A stretch of 64,000 bases of DNA, taken from contig NZ_VFNU01000001.1 of the NCBI RefSeq assembly GCF_006715725.1, positions 4,898,001 through 4,962,000 on the forward strand, given 5' to 3'. The notes under the pieces are model-generated. The model had not been told where the DNA came from. It searched no databases and was given only the letters and a program-made list of their open reading frames with translations. Positions 24,408 through 32,914 of this stretch are shown here, one piece after another (the stretch's first letter is position 1; the number at the start of each line of letters is the position of its first letter). The DNA is from Nocardioides sp. SLBN-35 (GTDB taxonomy: Bacteria > Actinomycetota > Actinomycetes > Propionibacteriales > Nocardioidaceae). The position numbers and the translations under genes were made by a program.

Positions 24408-26109
24408 GGAGGGCGGAGGCGAGGTCGCTTCCGGGAAGCACGGGCACGCGGAGCCGGGCGCCGTCCGCGCCGCCGACCCGGATCGTGTGCAGCGCGGGGA
24501 GGGACAGCGGCGAGAATAGGGAGGTCCCGACAAGCTGGATCCGCAGCCGGTGACCGGCGCGGAAGACGTTGCCGACCGGCCACAGCTCGACCTGGTAGCG
24601 CCGCATCTCGCCCGCTCGTGGGCGGTCGGCGGCGCTGTAGTCGCCGTACGGCTGCACGACCGCGCCGCCGCCGTCGGTCAGGGACCTGCCGGGGACGAGG
24701 TCCGGGTAGCTCGTGGACAGCCGCCCGACGGTGAGCGGGTGGGAGGAGCCGTTGGGTGCGACGTCGGAGAGGATCGCCCAGATCCCGGAGCCGGGGGTCG
24801 AGGTCGCCAGCGGTACGTCGAGCGCCACCGGCCCGGCGAGGGCGACGTCGTCGGACAGCGCCGCGGTCGTGTAGGTCAGGCCGGTCAGGTGGTCGATGGC
24901 GACCGCGTCCGTGCGGCCGAGGAGCGGCAGCGCGCCGGTCAGCGCCTTCGCGCCACCGGCCTCCAGCAGCGACCAGGTCGGGACGTCGGACATGGTCGGC
25001 AACGTCGGCACGGTGAGGTACGACGCCGTGGAGCGCGTCGCGTCCGGGGCCGTGGCGAGGCGCTTGCCGGTGGCCAGCGCGAGCTCGGTCCAGGTGGTGC
25101 CGGGTACCGGCCAGTCCGTGGCGTCGTACCGGACGTGCTCGCCGGCGAGGTACGCGGCGCGGTCGCCCTTCGCGAGCACCAGGCTGACCTCGGGGGTGTC
25201 CTCGATGCCGTTGTCGACGCCGCGCACGTAGTGGTCGAGCCAGGCGTGCGCCTCGCCCACTCCGCCGTCGGTGCCTGCGGGAGTGCCGTCGTGCCCGCCC
25301 TCCATCACCAGGTGGGCGCCGTCGGCACGCAACGCCTGGAAGGCCTGGAAGGCGCCGCGCGACTCCACGTCGTAGAACCCGTCGAGCATCAGCACGGGGA
25401 TGTCGTTGGCGTCGCCACGCCAGCCGCGCTCGGCCCACCACGCGTCGAGGCTCGGATGCGCGAGCACGCCGGTGCCGCTGGCGAACAGGCCGCCCAGCAC
25501 GTCGAGCGAGGACGCCGGGTCCCGCTGGAGGCGGTCGGCGCCCTGCAGCAGGGCCGGGGCACCGATCATCGCGAGCACGCCGGCGCCGGGGGCGAGGTTG
25601 AGGATGCCGCCGGGCACGAGCAGGTCGCGGTACAGCTCGTGGGTGCCGGACCGCATGATCGCGGCCTTCACGCACGGCAGCTCGTGGTGCCAGGAGTTGT
25701 AGAGCACGATCGCGCTCGCGGAGAAGCCGTTGAGGGCGAGCCGGCCGTCGCTGAACGGCTGGCTGCACGCCCACTGCAGCACCTCGACGACGTCGCGCTG
25801 GCTCTGCGGGCCGAGCGCGTCGAACCCGCCGTCGCTGTCGCCGGTGCCGCGGATCTGGACCAGGAGGTAGTTGTAGTCGGGCGTCACGGCGAGGGTCTGG
25901 CTGTTGTCGCCGTACGGCGAGAACTCCACGACCGTCGGCTTCGCGGCGACGGGTCCGCTGCTGGTCAGCGTGGTCTGCAGCTCCACGCCGTCGGAGGTGG
26001 TGAAGCGCTGGTCGACGACCACGGGCACCGGATCGTCGGCTCGCGCCGCGCTCGGTACGGACGCCAGGCCGGCGGCAGCGAGGCACAGAGCGAGGACGAG
26101 ACGACCCAT
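24403..26109 (-). CDS. Secreted CocE/NonD-family hydrolase (X-Pro dipeptidyl-peptidase type)
   Basis: A 568-residue exported protein with signal peptide (VLALCLAAAGLASVPSAARA). The N-terminal alpha/beta-hydrolase S15 domain includes VQIRGTGDSDGGF, the nucleophile elbow region LNGFSASAIVLYN (Ser in GFSAS), and LMLDGFYD / MEGGHDG as probable Asp and His regions. The C-terminal beta-sandwich (GPVALDVPLATSTPGSGIWAIL, YQVELWPVGNVFRAGHRLRIQL) is the PF08530 type. It likely cleaves ester or amide bonds outside the membrane. The last codons ALR-stop run into the 22-base repeat, which supplies the stop codon. Confidence 0.85.
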   Translation of the reverse strand: MGRLVLALCLAAAGLASVPSAARADDPVPVVVDQRFTTSDGVELQTTLTSSGPVAAKPTVVEFSPYGDNSQTLAVTPDYNYLLVQIRGTGDSDGGFDALGPQSQRDVVEVLQWACSQPFSDGRLALNGFSASAIVLYNSWHHELPCVKAAIMRSGTHELYRDLLVPGGILNLAPGAGVLAMIGAPALLQGADRLQRDPASSLDVLGGLFASGTGVLAHPSLDAWWAERGWRGDANDIPVLMLDGFYDVESRGAFQAFQALRADGAHLVMEGGHDGTPAGTDGGVGEAHAWLDHYVRGVDNGIEDTPEVSLVLAKGDRAAYLAGEHVRYDATDWPVPGTTWTELALATGKRLATAPDATRSTASYLTVPTLPTMSDVPTWSLLEAGGAKALTGALPLLGRTDAVAIDHLTGLTYTTAALSDDVALAGPVALDVPLATSTPGSGIWAILSDVAPNGSSHPLTVGRLSTSYPDLVPGRSLTDGGGAVVQPYGDYSAADRPRAGEMRRYQVELWPVGNVFRAGHRLRIQLVGTSLFSPLSLPALHTIRVGGADGARLRVPVLPGSDLASALR

Positions 26110-26170
26110 GTGAGCACAACGACACCCCCGTTCCCGGGCTATGCGAGGCGTCCCGACACACAATGGAGTC

Positions 26171-27091
26171 ATGGCACGCGTCGCTCTGGTCCTCGGTTCC
26201 GGCGGCGCCCGCGGGTACGCCCACCTCGGCGCGGTCCAGGAGCTGCGCGAGCGCGGGCACGACATCGTCGCCGTCTCCGGTACGTCGATGGGCGCTGTCG
26301 TCGGCGGCCTGGTCGCCGCCGGCAAGGACGACGAGTTCGCCGCCTGGGCCTCGACGCTGACCGGACGCCGCGTCGTACGACTGGCCGACCCGACCTGGGC
26401 CGGCGGCGGCGCCGCGAGCGCCGAGAGGCTGATGGCCGCGCTCGACGAGATCGTCGGCGACGTGCTCATCGAGTCGCTGCCGATCCCCTACACCGCGGTC
26501 GCCACCGACCTGGCCGCCCGTCGCGAGGTGTGGTTCCAGCGCGGCCCGCTGATCCCCGCGATGCGCGCGTCCTTCGCGATCCCCGGCCTGTTCACGCCCG
26601 CGGTGGTCGACGGCCGGGTGCTCGTCGACGGCGGCCTGCTCAACCCGCTGCCGCTCGAGCCCACCGCGGCGGCGACCGCCGACTTCACCGTCGCGGTCTC
26701 GCTGCAGGGCCCGCGCGAGCCGCACGAGCCGACCTCCCCCGCCCGTGGCTTCTCGGTACGCCGCGCGGAGTGGGCGGCCGACCTGCGCCGCCGGTTCCGG
26801 CGCGGGGAGGAGGAGCTGGGCGCGACCGCGGCACCCGAGGCACCTGCCGAGGCACCGCCGGCCGAGGCGGTCGACGCACGCCCCGACGTACGGACCGCCG
26901 AGGTCGTCTCGCTGTCCTTCGACGCGATGCAGAGCCTGATCACCCGCTACCGGCTGGCGACCCTGCCCCCCGACGTCCTGGTCACGGTCCCGCTCAGCGC
27001 CGCCCGCACCATCGACTTCCACCGGGCCGACGAGCTGGTCGACCTCGGCCGGACCCTGACGAAAGCCGCGCTCGACGACGCCGGGCGGTGA
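26171..27091 (+). CDS. Patatin-like phospholipase (RssA/YjjU type)
   Basis: A 306-residue cytoplasmic protein. The oxyanion hole LGSGGARGYAHLGAV, nucleophile elbow GTSMGAVVG (GxSxG, Ser about 46), and catalytic Asp motif DGGLLNPLP are all intact, so it should be an active serine acyl-hydrolase of lipids. Residues about 210-245 form an Ala/Pro/Glu-rich linker (ATAAPEAPAEAPPAEA) unusual for the family. ATG at 26171 has GGAG five bases upstream. It precedes the ketosynthase gene closely and may belong to the same lipid-related operon. Confidence 0.88.
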   Translation: MARVALVLGSGGARGYAHLGAVQELRERGHDIVAVSGTSMGAVVGGLVAAGKDDEFAAWASTLTGRRVVRLADPTWAGGGAASAERLMAALDEIVGDVLIESLPIPYTAVATDLAARREVWFQRGPLIPAMRASFAIPGLFTPAVVDGRVLVDGGLLNPLPLEPTAAATADFTVAVSLQGPREPHEPTSPARGFSVRRAEWAADLRRRFRRGEEELGATAAPEAPAEAPPAEAVDARPDVRTAEVVSLSFDAMQSLITRYRLATLPPDVLVTVPLSAARTIDFHRADELVDLGRTLTKAALDDAGR

Positions 27092-27105
27092 CTATCCTCG
27101 TCGCC

Positions 27106-28104
27106 ATGCCTGCTCTCGGACCCCGCGCACTGCGGATCCTCGGCACGGGTGCCGTGCGCCCCGACGAGGCCGTCACCAGCGCCGCGATGGACGAGCGCCT
27201 CGGGCTCCCGCCCGGCACCGTCGAGGAGCGGACCGGCGTACGGGTGCGGTACGTCGAGCGTGGCTCCGCCGCCGAGCTGGGCGCCCGCGCGGCCCGCAAG
27301 GCCCTCGCGGCGGCCGGCCTCACCCTCGACGACATCGAGGTGATCATCGGCGCCAGCGCGACGCCCGACCAGCCGCTGCCGTGCAACGCCGCGCTGCTGC
27401 ACGAGGAGCTCGCGCCGGGCCGGCCGATCGCGGCGTGGGACGTCAACGCGAGCTGCCTGAGCTTCCTGGTCGCGCTCGACCTCGCCGCCACCCTGGTCGA
27501 CGCGGGCCGCCACCAGCGGATCCTCATCGTCTCCAGCGACCTGGCCTCGGTCGGCCTCGACTGGTCCGACCTCGGGGCGTCCGGGATCTTCGGCGACGGC
27601 GCCGCGGCGGCGGTCGTCGGGCACGCGGGCGAGACCGGGTCGGCCGTCCTCGCCGCCGACTTCGCCACCCACAGCGAGGGCGCCCACACCTGCGAGATCC
27701 GCGGTGGCGGCTCGCGGTTCGCGCCCGACCGGGTCGAGGGCGAGTACGCCCACTGGGGCCGGTTCCGGATGGAGGGCGGCGCCGTGTTCCGGCTCGCGGT
27801 CAAGCACCTGCCGCCGTTCGTCGACCGGCTGCTGACCACGGCCGGCACGACGATGGCCGACCTGCCGGTCGTCGTACCGCACCAGGCCAGCCACCACGCG
27901 CTGGCCTGGCTCCGCCACCGTTTCGGCATCGAGGAGGGGCGGCTCGTGGACATCTACGCCGACCACGGCAACCAGGTCGGTGCGTCGCTGCCGTCGGCCC
28001 TGCACGCCGCGATCGAGTCCGGCCGCCTGCGGCGCGGCGACCACGCGCTGCTGCTCGGCACCGGCGCCGGGCTCAGCATGGGCGGGGTCGTGCTGTGCTA
28101 CTGA
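27106..28104 (+). CDS. 3-oxoacyl-ACP synthase III (FabH/OleA-like) ketosynthase
   Basis: A 332-residue thiolase-fold enzyme. The catalytic triad is visible: Cys in WDVNASCLSF, His in VVPHQASHHAL, and Asn in YADHGNQVGASLP. GSGIFGDGAAAAVV-like segment (GASGIFGDGAAAAVV) is also conserved. Such enzymes condense an acyl starter with malonyl-ACP or a second acyl-CoA. ATG at 27106 is chosen; GTG at 27088 would overlap the patatin stop. The neighbours (MBL hydrolase, adenylate-forming enzyme, reductase, glycosyltransferases) indicate a dedicated pathway rather than primary fatty-acid synthesis; no fab genes are present. Confidence 0.88.
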   Translation: MPALGPRALRILGTGAVRPDEAVTSAAMDERLGLPPGTVEERTGVRVRYVERGSAAELGARAARKALAAAGLTLDDIEVIIGASATPDQPLPCNAALLHEELAPGRPIAAWDVNASCLSFLVALDLAATLVDAGRHQRILIVSSDLASVGLDWSDLGASGIFGDGAAAAVVGHAGETGSAVLAADFATHSEGAHTCEIRGGGSRFAPDRVEGEYAHWGRFRMEGGAVFRLAVKHLPPFVDRLLTTAGTTMADLPVVVPHQASHHALAWLRHRFGIEEGRLVDIYADHGNQVGASLPSALHAAIESGRLRRGDHALLLGTGAGLSMGGVVLCY

Positions 28105-28934
28105 ACGACCAGCCCGAGGTCGGCTTCCACTGGCTGCGCGTCGGCCACTGCAAGGGCCCCGAGGCGATGGCCCGTCAGGGCGGACGGCTCAAGGTCATCG
28201 AGTTCCCGTCATACGTCGGCGCACTGCACCACCCCGACCACGGCTGGACCCTGTTCGACACCGGCTACTCCCAGCACTTCATGGACGCCACCAGCCGGCT
28301 GCCCGAGCTGCTCTACCGCAACACCCTCCCCGTGACGCTGCGGCCCGAGGAGCACCTGCCGCGACGGCTCGCGGCGCTCGACGTCGACCCCGCCGACGTA
28401 CGCCGGATCGTGGTCTCGCACTTCCACGGCGACCACGTCGGCGGGCTGCTCGACCACCCGCGGGCCCGGATCATCGCCGGTGCTTCGGGAGCGACGCACG
28501 CCCTGTCCCTGCGCGGGATCAACGCCGTGCGCCACGCGATCCTGCCGGCCCTGCTTCCCGACGACCTGCGCGACCGGCTCGACCCGGTCGACGCCTTCCC
28601 GGCCGTCCAGGTCGGCGGGCTGCGCACCTGGGACCTGCTCGGCGACCGCAGCCTGCTCGCCGTGGACCTGCCCGGCCACATGCCCGGCCACCTCGGCCTG
28701 CTGTTCACCTCCGGCGGCCGGCAGGTGCTGCTGGTCGGCGACGCCGCCTGGACCTCGCGTTCCTTCCGAGACCTCAAGCCGCCGTCCCGGCTGGCGAAGG
28801 GCGTCATGCACGACTGGGACGCGACGGTCCGCACCCTCGGCGTGCTGCACGTCCTCGACGCCGCGCACGACGACCTGCTGATCCTCCCGGCGCACTGCCC
28901 GGAGGGCCACGCGGCCTGGTACGCCGGGCTCTGA
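28095..28934 (+). CDS. MBL-fold metallo-hydrolase
   Basis: A 279-residue metallo-beta-lactamase-fold enzyme. The dinuclear metal site is intact: VVSHFHGDHVGG (HxHxDH), DLPGHMPGHLGLL, VGDAAWTS (bridging Asp), and LPAHCPEG. The overall pattern resembles AHL-lactonase-like hydrolases, which open lactones or thioesters. GTG at 28095 overlaps the ketosynthase stop by 10 bases and is the first suitable start in frame. It may hydrolyse a lactone or thioester intermediate in the cluster. Substrate not determinable from sequence. Confidence 0.85.
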   Translation: MLLNDQPEVGFHWLRVGHCKGPEAMARQGGRLKVIEFPSYVGALHHPDHGWTLFDTGYSQHFMDATSRLPELLYRNTLPVTLRPEEHLPRRLAALDVDPADVRRIVVSHFHGDHVGGLLDHPRARIIAGASGATHALSLRGINAVRHAILPALLPDDLRDRLDPVDAFPAVQVGGLRTWDLLGDRSLLAVDLPGHMPGHLGLLFTSGGRQVLLVGDAAWTSRSFRDLKPPSRLAKGVMHDWDATVRTLGVLHVLDAAHDDLLILPAHCPEGHAAWYAGL

Positions 28935-30187
28935 TGCCGTCCGGTCAGGCGGCGGTCGCTGCGGCGTTCGCCCGTGAGCGCTGGCTCCTCCCCCGTCGCT
29001 ACGACGCCGCGCGGGCCCGGGCGCTCGAGCGGTTCCTGCGCGTCGAGCTGCCGAAAGCCCGTTTCTACGCGCCTCTCGCGGGCCGGCCCCTCTCCTCGTT
29101 GCCGGTCGTCGACAAGCGGACCGTGCTCGCCGACTTCGCCGCGTTCAACCGGCACGGCATCACGCTCGACCACGCACTGGCGGTCGCCGAGGCGGCCGAG
29201 CGGTCCCGCTCCTTCACCGACCGGCTGCCCGGCGGGGTGACCGTCGGGCTGTCCTCGGGAACCTCCGGCACCCGAGGCGTCTTCCTCGTCTCGGAGGCGG
29301 AGAGCCGCCTGTGGGCGGGCATCCTGATGGGACAGCTCATGTCCCCGCAGTCCCTGCGCGTGCTGACCCGACGACCCTTGCGGGTCGCGCTCTTCCTGCG
29401 GGCCAACAGCAACCTCTACGAGACGCTCGAGAGCCGGCGGGTCTCCTTCTCGTGGCACGACCTGACGATGCCCGTCGCCGCCCACCTGCCGTCGCTGCCG
29501 GGCACGGACGTCCTGGTCGCCCCGGCGAGCGTGCTGCGGCAGATCGCCACCACGAAGCCGGCGGGGTTGCGGCCGCTCCAGGTCGTCTCGGTCGCGGAGA
29601 CCCTCGAGCCCGACGACGAGGCGGTGATCCGGGAGGCCTTCGGGCGGCCGGTCGAGCAGATCTACCAGGCCACCGAGGGCCTGCTGGCGGTCAGCTGTCC
29701 CGCCGGCCGGTTGCACCTCAACGAGGCGCACGTGCACGTCGAGCCCGAGTGGATCGACCACCAGCGCTTCCACCCGGTCGTCACCGACTTCACCCGGACC
29801 ACGCAGTACGTCGTCCGGCACCGGCTCGACGACGTCCTGCTCGCCGCGCCCGGCCCCTGCCCGTGCGGGCGCCCCGGCCGCTCGATCCATGCCGTGCTGG
29901 GCCGGGCGGACGACGTGCTGACCCTCGGCGACGTGCCCGTCTACCCCGACGTGCTGCGCCATGCGGTGGCGCTGGCCGGGGAGCTCGGCGACTACCGGAT
30001 CGAGCAGCACGGCGCCGAGTGGCGGCTGGCGACCACGACCGGTTCGTCAGGTACGACGGAGCGGGTGGCCACGGAGGTCGGGCGACTGGCGCGCCGGTTG
30101 GGCGCGACGGCACCGGCCGTCGTACCGATGGCGTGGCCGGCGGAGGCGCCCGACGCGAAGCGACGACGGATCAGGAAGGTGTCATGA
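28934..30187 (+). CDS. Adenylate-forming enzyme, coenzyme F390 synthetase-related
   Basis: A 417-residue protein of the PaaK/CoF-synthetase-like branch of the adenylate-forming superfamily. The phosphate-binding loop is LSSGTSGTRGVFLVSE, with YQATEGLLAVSC (A5-like) and TDFTRTTQYVVRHRLDD (A7-like) motifs; CPCGRPGRS is the typical C-terminal Cys-rich block. It probably activates a carboxylic acid as acyl-AMP. There is no evidence in the window for true F390 synthesis. Start and stop overlap both neighbours by one to four bases, so it is part of the same operon. Confidence 0.82.
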   Translation: MPSGQAAVAAAFARERWLLPRRYDAARARALERFLRVELPKARFYAPLAGRPLSSLPVVDKRTVLADFAAFNRHGITLDHALAVAEAAERSRSFTDRLPGGVTVGLSSGTSGTRGVFLVSEAESRLWAGILMGQLMSPQSLRVLTRRPLRVALFLRANSNLYETLESRRVSFSWHDLTMPVAAHLPSLPGTDVLVAPASVLRQIATTKPAGLRPLQVVSVAETLEPDDEAVIREAFGRPVEQIYQATEGLLAVSCPAGRLHLNEAHVHVEPEWIDHQRFHPVVTDFTRTTQYVVRHRLDDVLLAAPGPCPCGRPGRSIHAVLGRADDVLTLGDVPVYPDVLRHAVALAGELGDYRIEQHGAEWRLATTTGSSGTTERVATEVGRLARRLGATAPAVVPMAWPAEAPDAKRRRIRKVS

Positions 30188-31158
30188 CCCACCCGATGAG
30201 GCTGCTGGTGACCGGGGCGTCCGGGTTCGTGGGCGGACGGCTGTGGGAGCGGGCGAGTGCGGCCGGGCACGAGGTGGTCGGGCTCGGGCGGCGCCGGTTG
30301 GACCGGCCCGACTACCTCAGCGTCGACCTCGGCGTCGTGGGTGCCGAGGACCTGCCGGACCTGCCGTGGCGGCCGGACGCGGTGATCCACTGCGCTGCCC
30401 GGGCCACGCCGTACGCGCCCCGCAAGGCCTACGAGCGCGACAACATGATCGCCACCCAGACGGTCGTCGACTGGTGCGCGCGGCTCGGCGAGCCGCGCCT
30501 GGTGCACGTCTCGTCGTCCTCGGTGCTCTACCGCGACGGCGACCAGCTCGACCTCACCGAGGACACCCCGCTGCCCGGCGAGTTCGCCAACGACTATGCC
30601 CGCACCAAAGCCGCGTCGGAGCGGATCGTCCGCACCTACGGGGGTTCCTGGGTGATCGCGCGACCGCGCGCGGTGTTCGGCCCCGGCGACACCGTGCTCT
30701 TCCCGCGGATCATCGCGGCCGCGAAGGCGGGGCGGGTACCACGGCTGACCGGGCGCACGACGCCGGCGGTGGGAGACCTGATCTACGTCGACAACCTCGC
30801 CGACTACCTGCTCCAGCTGGCCGGCCGGCCCGAGCTCGGCGGCGTCTACAACCTCACCAACGCCGAGCCGGTGGAGATCCAGGCGATGCTGCTCGACGTG
30901 ATCGGACGCCTCGGGTTCGCCCCGCCCACCCGCGACGTCAGCCTGACCACGGCGATGCGGGCCGCGACCGTGCTGGAGCGGACCTGGCGGATCCTGCACC
31001 TGCCGGGCGAGCCGCCGATCACGCCGTACGGCGTCGGGGTGCTCTCGTGGTCCAAGACCTTCGTGCCCGACAGGATGCTGCAGGACCTCGGAGCGCCGGC
31101 GGTGTCGGTGGCGCAGGGGGTCGAGGAGTTCGTGGCCTGGCAGAGGGAGCAGCTGTGA
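30184..31158 (+). CDS. NAD(P)-dependent epimerase/reductase (extended SDR)
   Basis: A 324-residue extended short-chain dehydrogenase. The nucleotide loop is VTGASGFVGGRLWE, the catalytic Ser lies in VHVSSSSVLY, and the YxxxK motif in NDYARTKAASERI. IYVDNLADYLLQLA and the C-terminal TPYGVGVLSWSKTF follow, resembling 3-beta-HSD/OleD-type enzymes that act on beta-keto acyl chains. With the adjacent ketosynthase this may reduce a beta-keto lipid. Sugar epimerase activity is an alternative given the glycosyltransferases downstream. Confidence 0.85.
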   Translation: MTHPMRLLVTGASGFVGGRLWERASAAGHEVVGLGRRRLDRPDYLSVDLGVVGAEDLPDLPWRPDAVIHCAARATPYAPRKAYERDNMIATQTVVDWCARLGEPRLVHVSSSSVLYRDGDQLDLTEDTPLPGEFANDYARTKAASERIVRTYGGSWVIARPRAVFGPGDTVLFPRIIAAAKAGRVPRLTGRTTPAVGDLIYVDNLADYLLQLAGRPELGGVYNLTNAEPVEIQAMLLDVIGRLGFAPPTRDVSLTTAMRAATVLERTWRILHLPGEPPITPYGVGVLSWSKTFVPDRMLQDLGAPAVSVAQGVEEFVAWQREQL

Positions 31159-32354
31159 GCCGGTGGGTGTGGGGCGCCGCCGCGGGCTACCTCGCGCTGC
31201 AGGCCGGGAAGACCGTGGCGTCGCTGCGGGCCGCATCGGCCGCGCCGCCGGCTGTGCCGCCCGCGGACCCGGCCGTCGCGAAGGTCGTCGTGGTGCAGCC
31301 GATCCTGTCCGGCGACCCGGGCCTCGAGGACGCACTGCGCGACAACCTGCTCTCCCTGGCCGGTGCGCGGTTCGTCTGGCTGGTCGACGAGGACGACGTC
31401 GAGGCCCGGCGCGTCGCGCACCGGATCGTTCGATCGAACGGTTCGGGGGACTTCTCGGCCCCGAACCTCGCTCGAACCGTTCGATCGAACGGTTTGGGGG
31501 ACCGGTTGCCACGCGTGGAGCTACGACTCTGCCCGCCCGCGCCCGACGGCGTGAACCCCAAGCTGGCCAAGCTGCAGCCGGCACTCGACGACTGCGCCGA
31601 CGACGAGGTGTTCCTCGTCCTCGACGACGACACCCGGCTCCCCCGCGCCAGCCTGGGCGCGCTCCTCGGCGGGCTCGAGCGGGCGACGCTCGCGACCGGG
31701 CTGCCGGCGTACCTCCCCGGGAGGACGCCGTGGGCCCGGCTCGTGGAGCAGTTCGTCGACAACAACGCGGCGTTGACGTACCTGCCGATGGCGCCCGTGA
31801 CGATCAACGGGATGTGCTGGGCGATGCGGGTCGCCGACCTGCGCGCGATCGGCGGGTTCACGCCGATCCTGCACAACCTCACCGACGACCTCGCGGTCGC
31901 GGGGGCGGTCCGGCGCGGCGGCGGGACGATCTGCCAGACCGCGTCGCCGCAGTGGATCACCACGACCGTGGAGTCGCCCGGCCACTACGTGCGGCTGATG
32001 CACCGCTGGATGCTCTTCGCCAACCTGCTGCTGCGCCGCCAGCCGCTGCGCACCGTCGCTGCGATCAGCGTCCTGCACGGGACCCACCCGAACCTCCTCT
32101 GGGCGGTGCTCGCCGGCTCGGTCCGCTCGCGCCGGCCCGGTCCGCTCGTGGCGCTGCTCAGTGGGCGCTGGCTGCTGCTGCAGGTCGTACACCGCCGCAT
32201 CTACGGGCGTTCCCTGCACGCCCCGCTGCCCTCGCTGGTCTCCGAGCTGGTGCAGCCGGCGCACCTCGGGCACGGCGCGGTGCAGCGCACGATCCGCTGG
32301 CGCACCCGCACCTACCGGGTGCGCTCCGACGACGACTTCTCGCCGGTGCGATGA
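31155..32354 (+). CDS. GT2 glycosyltransferase, HpnI/ceramide-glucosyltransferase-like, with in-frame palindromic insert
   Basis: A 399-residue membrane glycosyltransferase. The N-terminal signal-anchor (WGAAAGYLALQAG), VVVVQPILSGDP, PDGVNPKLAKLQ, the DxD-type VLDDDTRLP, the TDDLAVAGA acceptor-site Asp and the QWITTTVESP/HRWMLFA region (Q/RxxRW-like) match HpnI-like and ceramide glucosyltransferases. C-terminal membrane helices follow. Residues about 91-116 contain the duplicated peptide VRSNGSGD / VRSNGLGD, encoded by a palindromic repeat, between conserved blocks where homologues are expected to be contiguous. It probably glycosylates a lipid made by the preceding genes. Confidence 0.83.
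   Translation: MSRWVWGAAAGYLALQAGKTVASLRAASAAPPAVPPADPAVAKVVVVQPILSGDPGLEDALRDNLLSLAGARFVWLVDEDDVEARRVAHRIVRSNGSGDFSAPNLARTVRSNGLGDRLPRVELRLCPPAPDGVNPKLAKLQPALDDCADDEVFLVLDDDTRLPRASLGALLGGLERATLATGLPAYLPGRTPWARLVEQFVDNNAALTYLPMAPVTINGMCWAMRVADLRAIGGFTPILHNLTDDLAVAGAVRRGGGTICQTASPQWITTTVESPGHYVRLMHRWMLFANLLLRRQPLRTVAAISVLHGTHPNLLWAVLAGSVRSRRPGPLVALLSGRWLLLQVVHRRIYGRSLHAPLPSLVSELVQPAHLGHGAVQRTIRWRTRTYRVRSDDDFSPVR
31425..31502 (+). repeat. Palindromic repeat inserted in frame inside the glycosyltransferase gene
   Basis: Two 25-base copies (31427-31451 and 31478-31502) differ at one base and start 51 bases apart, exactly 17 codons. Each begins with the perfect palindrome CGTTCGATCGAACG. Between them, GGTTCGGGG (31440-31448) pairs with CCCCGAACC (31459-31467). 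The whole segment adds about 26 residues without a stop or frameshift. Composition is less GC-rich than flanking codons. It resembles in principle the Rickettsia palindromic elements found inside genes. Confidence 0.8.
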
Positions 32355-32914
32355 ACCTGCAGGTCCTCCACCTCACCGGCCAGAGCGACCCGCGGTCCTG
32401 CGCGCTCTCCCCGGTCCAGGACGCCTTCCTCGACGCGCTGCCGCTGGCGGAGTCCGCCAAGGTCCGGCTGAACTTCCCGTACGACGACCGGCTGGCGCCT
32501 CCCCTCGGACCAGCCTGGCGACCCGTGCCCCTGTGGCTCGGGAGCCTGCGCCACCTGGTGCTGTTCTGGCGGATCCGGCTGCTGCGCGGCCGGTGGGCGC
32601 GGCGGCACCGGCCGCTGGTCGAGGCGCGGCTGCGGACGGCCGACCGGACCCTGGTGCTGGCCGGGTCGATCGGGCTGGACCTCCTGGGCCGGCTCTCGCT
32701 TCCCACCGAGGTCCTGGACCGCCTCACCGTCGTCGCGTACGGCGCGGTCGCCACCCGGCCGCCCGCCTGCCGCACGGTCCGGGTCGGCAGCCGGGGCGAC
32801 CACCTGGCACGGTGGTGGCCGCACGAGGTGAGCGTCGATGCGGGGCACCTCGACTACCTGGCGGCGCCCGAGCTGGCCGCACTGTGCCGCGACCTCGCGA
32901 CGGAGCTCTCCTGA
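32351..32914 (+). CDS. Unassigned protein in lipid/glycosyltransferase operon, possibly alpha/beta-hydrolase-like
   Basis: A 187-residue protein overlapping both glycosyltransferase genes by one to four bases. No signal peptide. I do not recognise a family with confidence. The spacing of LVLAGSIGLDLL (AxSxG elbow-like), VRVGSRGDHLARWWP (possible Asp region) and VDAGHLDYLAAPE (possible His) looks like the C-terminal half of an alpha/beta-hydrolase, with a short N-terminal part. If so, its place in the operon would suit a lipid or lactone hydrolase. This reading is tentative. Confidence 0.7.
   Translation: MNLQVLHLTGQSDPRSCALSPVQDAFLDALPLAESAKVRLNFPYDDRLAPPLGPAWRPVPLWLGSLRHLVLFWRIRLLRGRWARRHRPLVEARLRTADRTLVLAGSIGLDLLGRLSLPTEVLDRLTVVAYGAVATRPPACRTVRVGSRGDHLARWWPHEVSVDAGHLDYLAAPELAALCRDLATELS

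Noticed and set aside
27106..28104. Housekeeping FabH of fatty-acid synthesis
   Set aside because: No fabD, acpP or fabF is adjacent, and the operon instead holds an SDR, an adenylate-forming enzyme and glycosyltransferases.
28934..30187. True coenzyme F390 synthetase
   Set aside because: Similarity is to the general adenylate-forming core; no F420-specific context is present.
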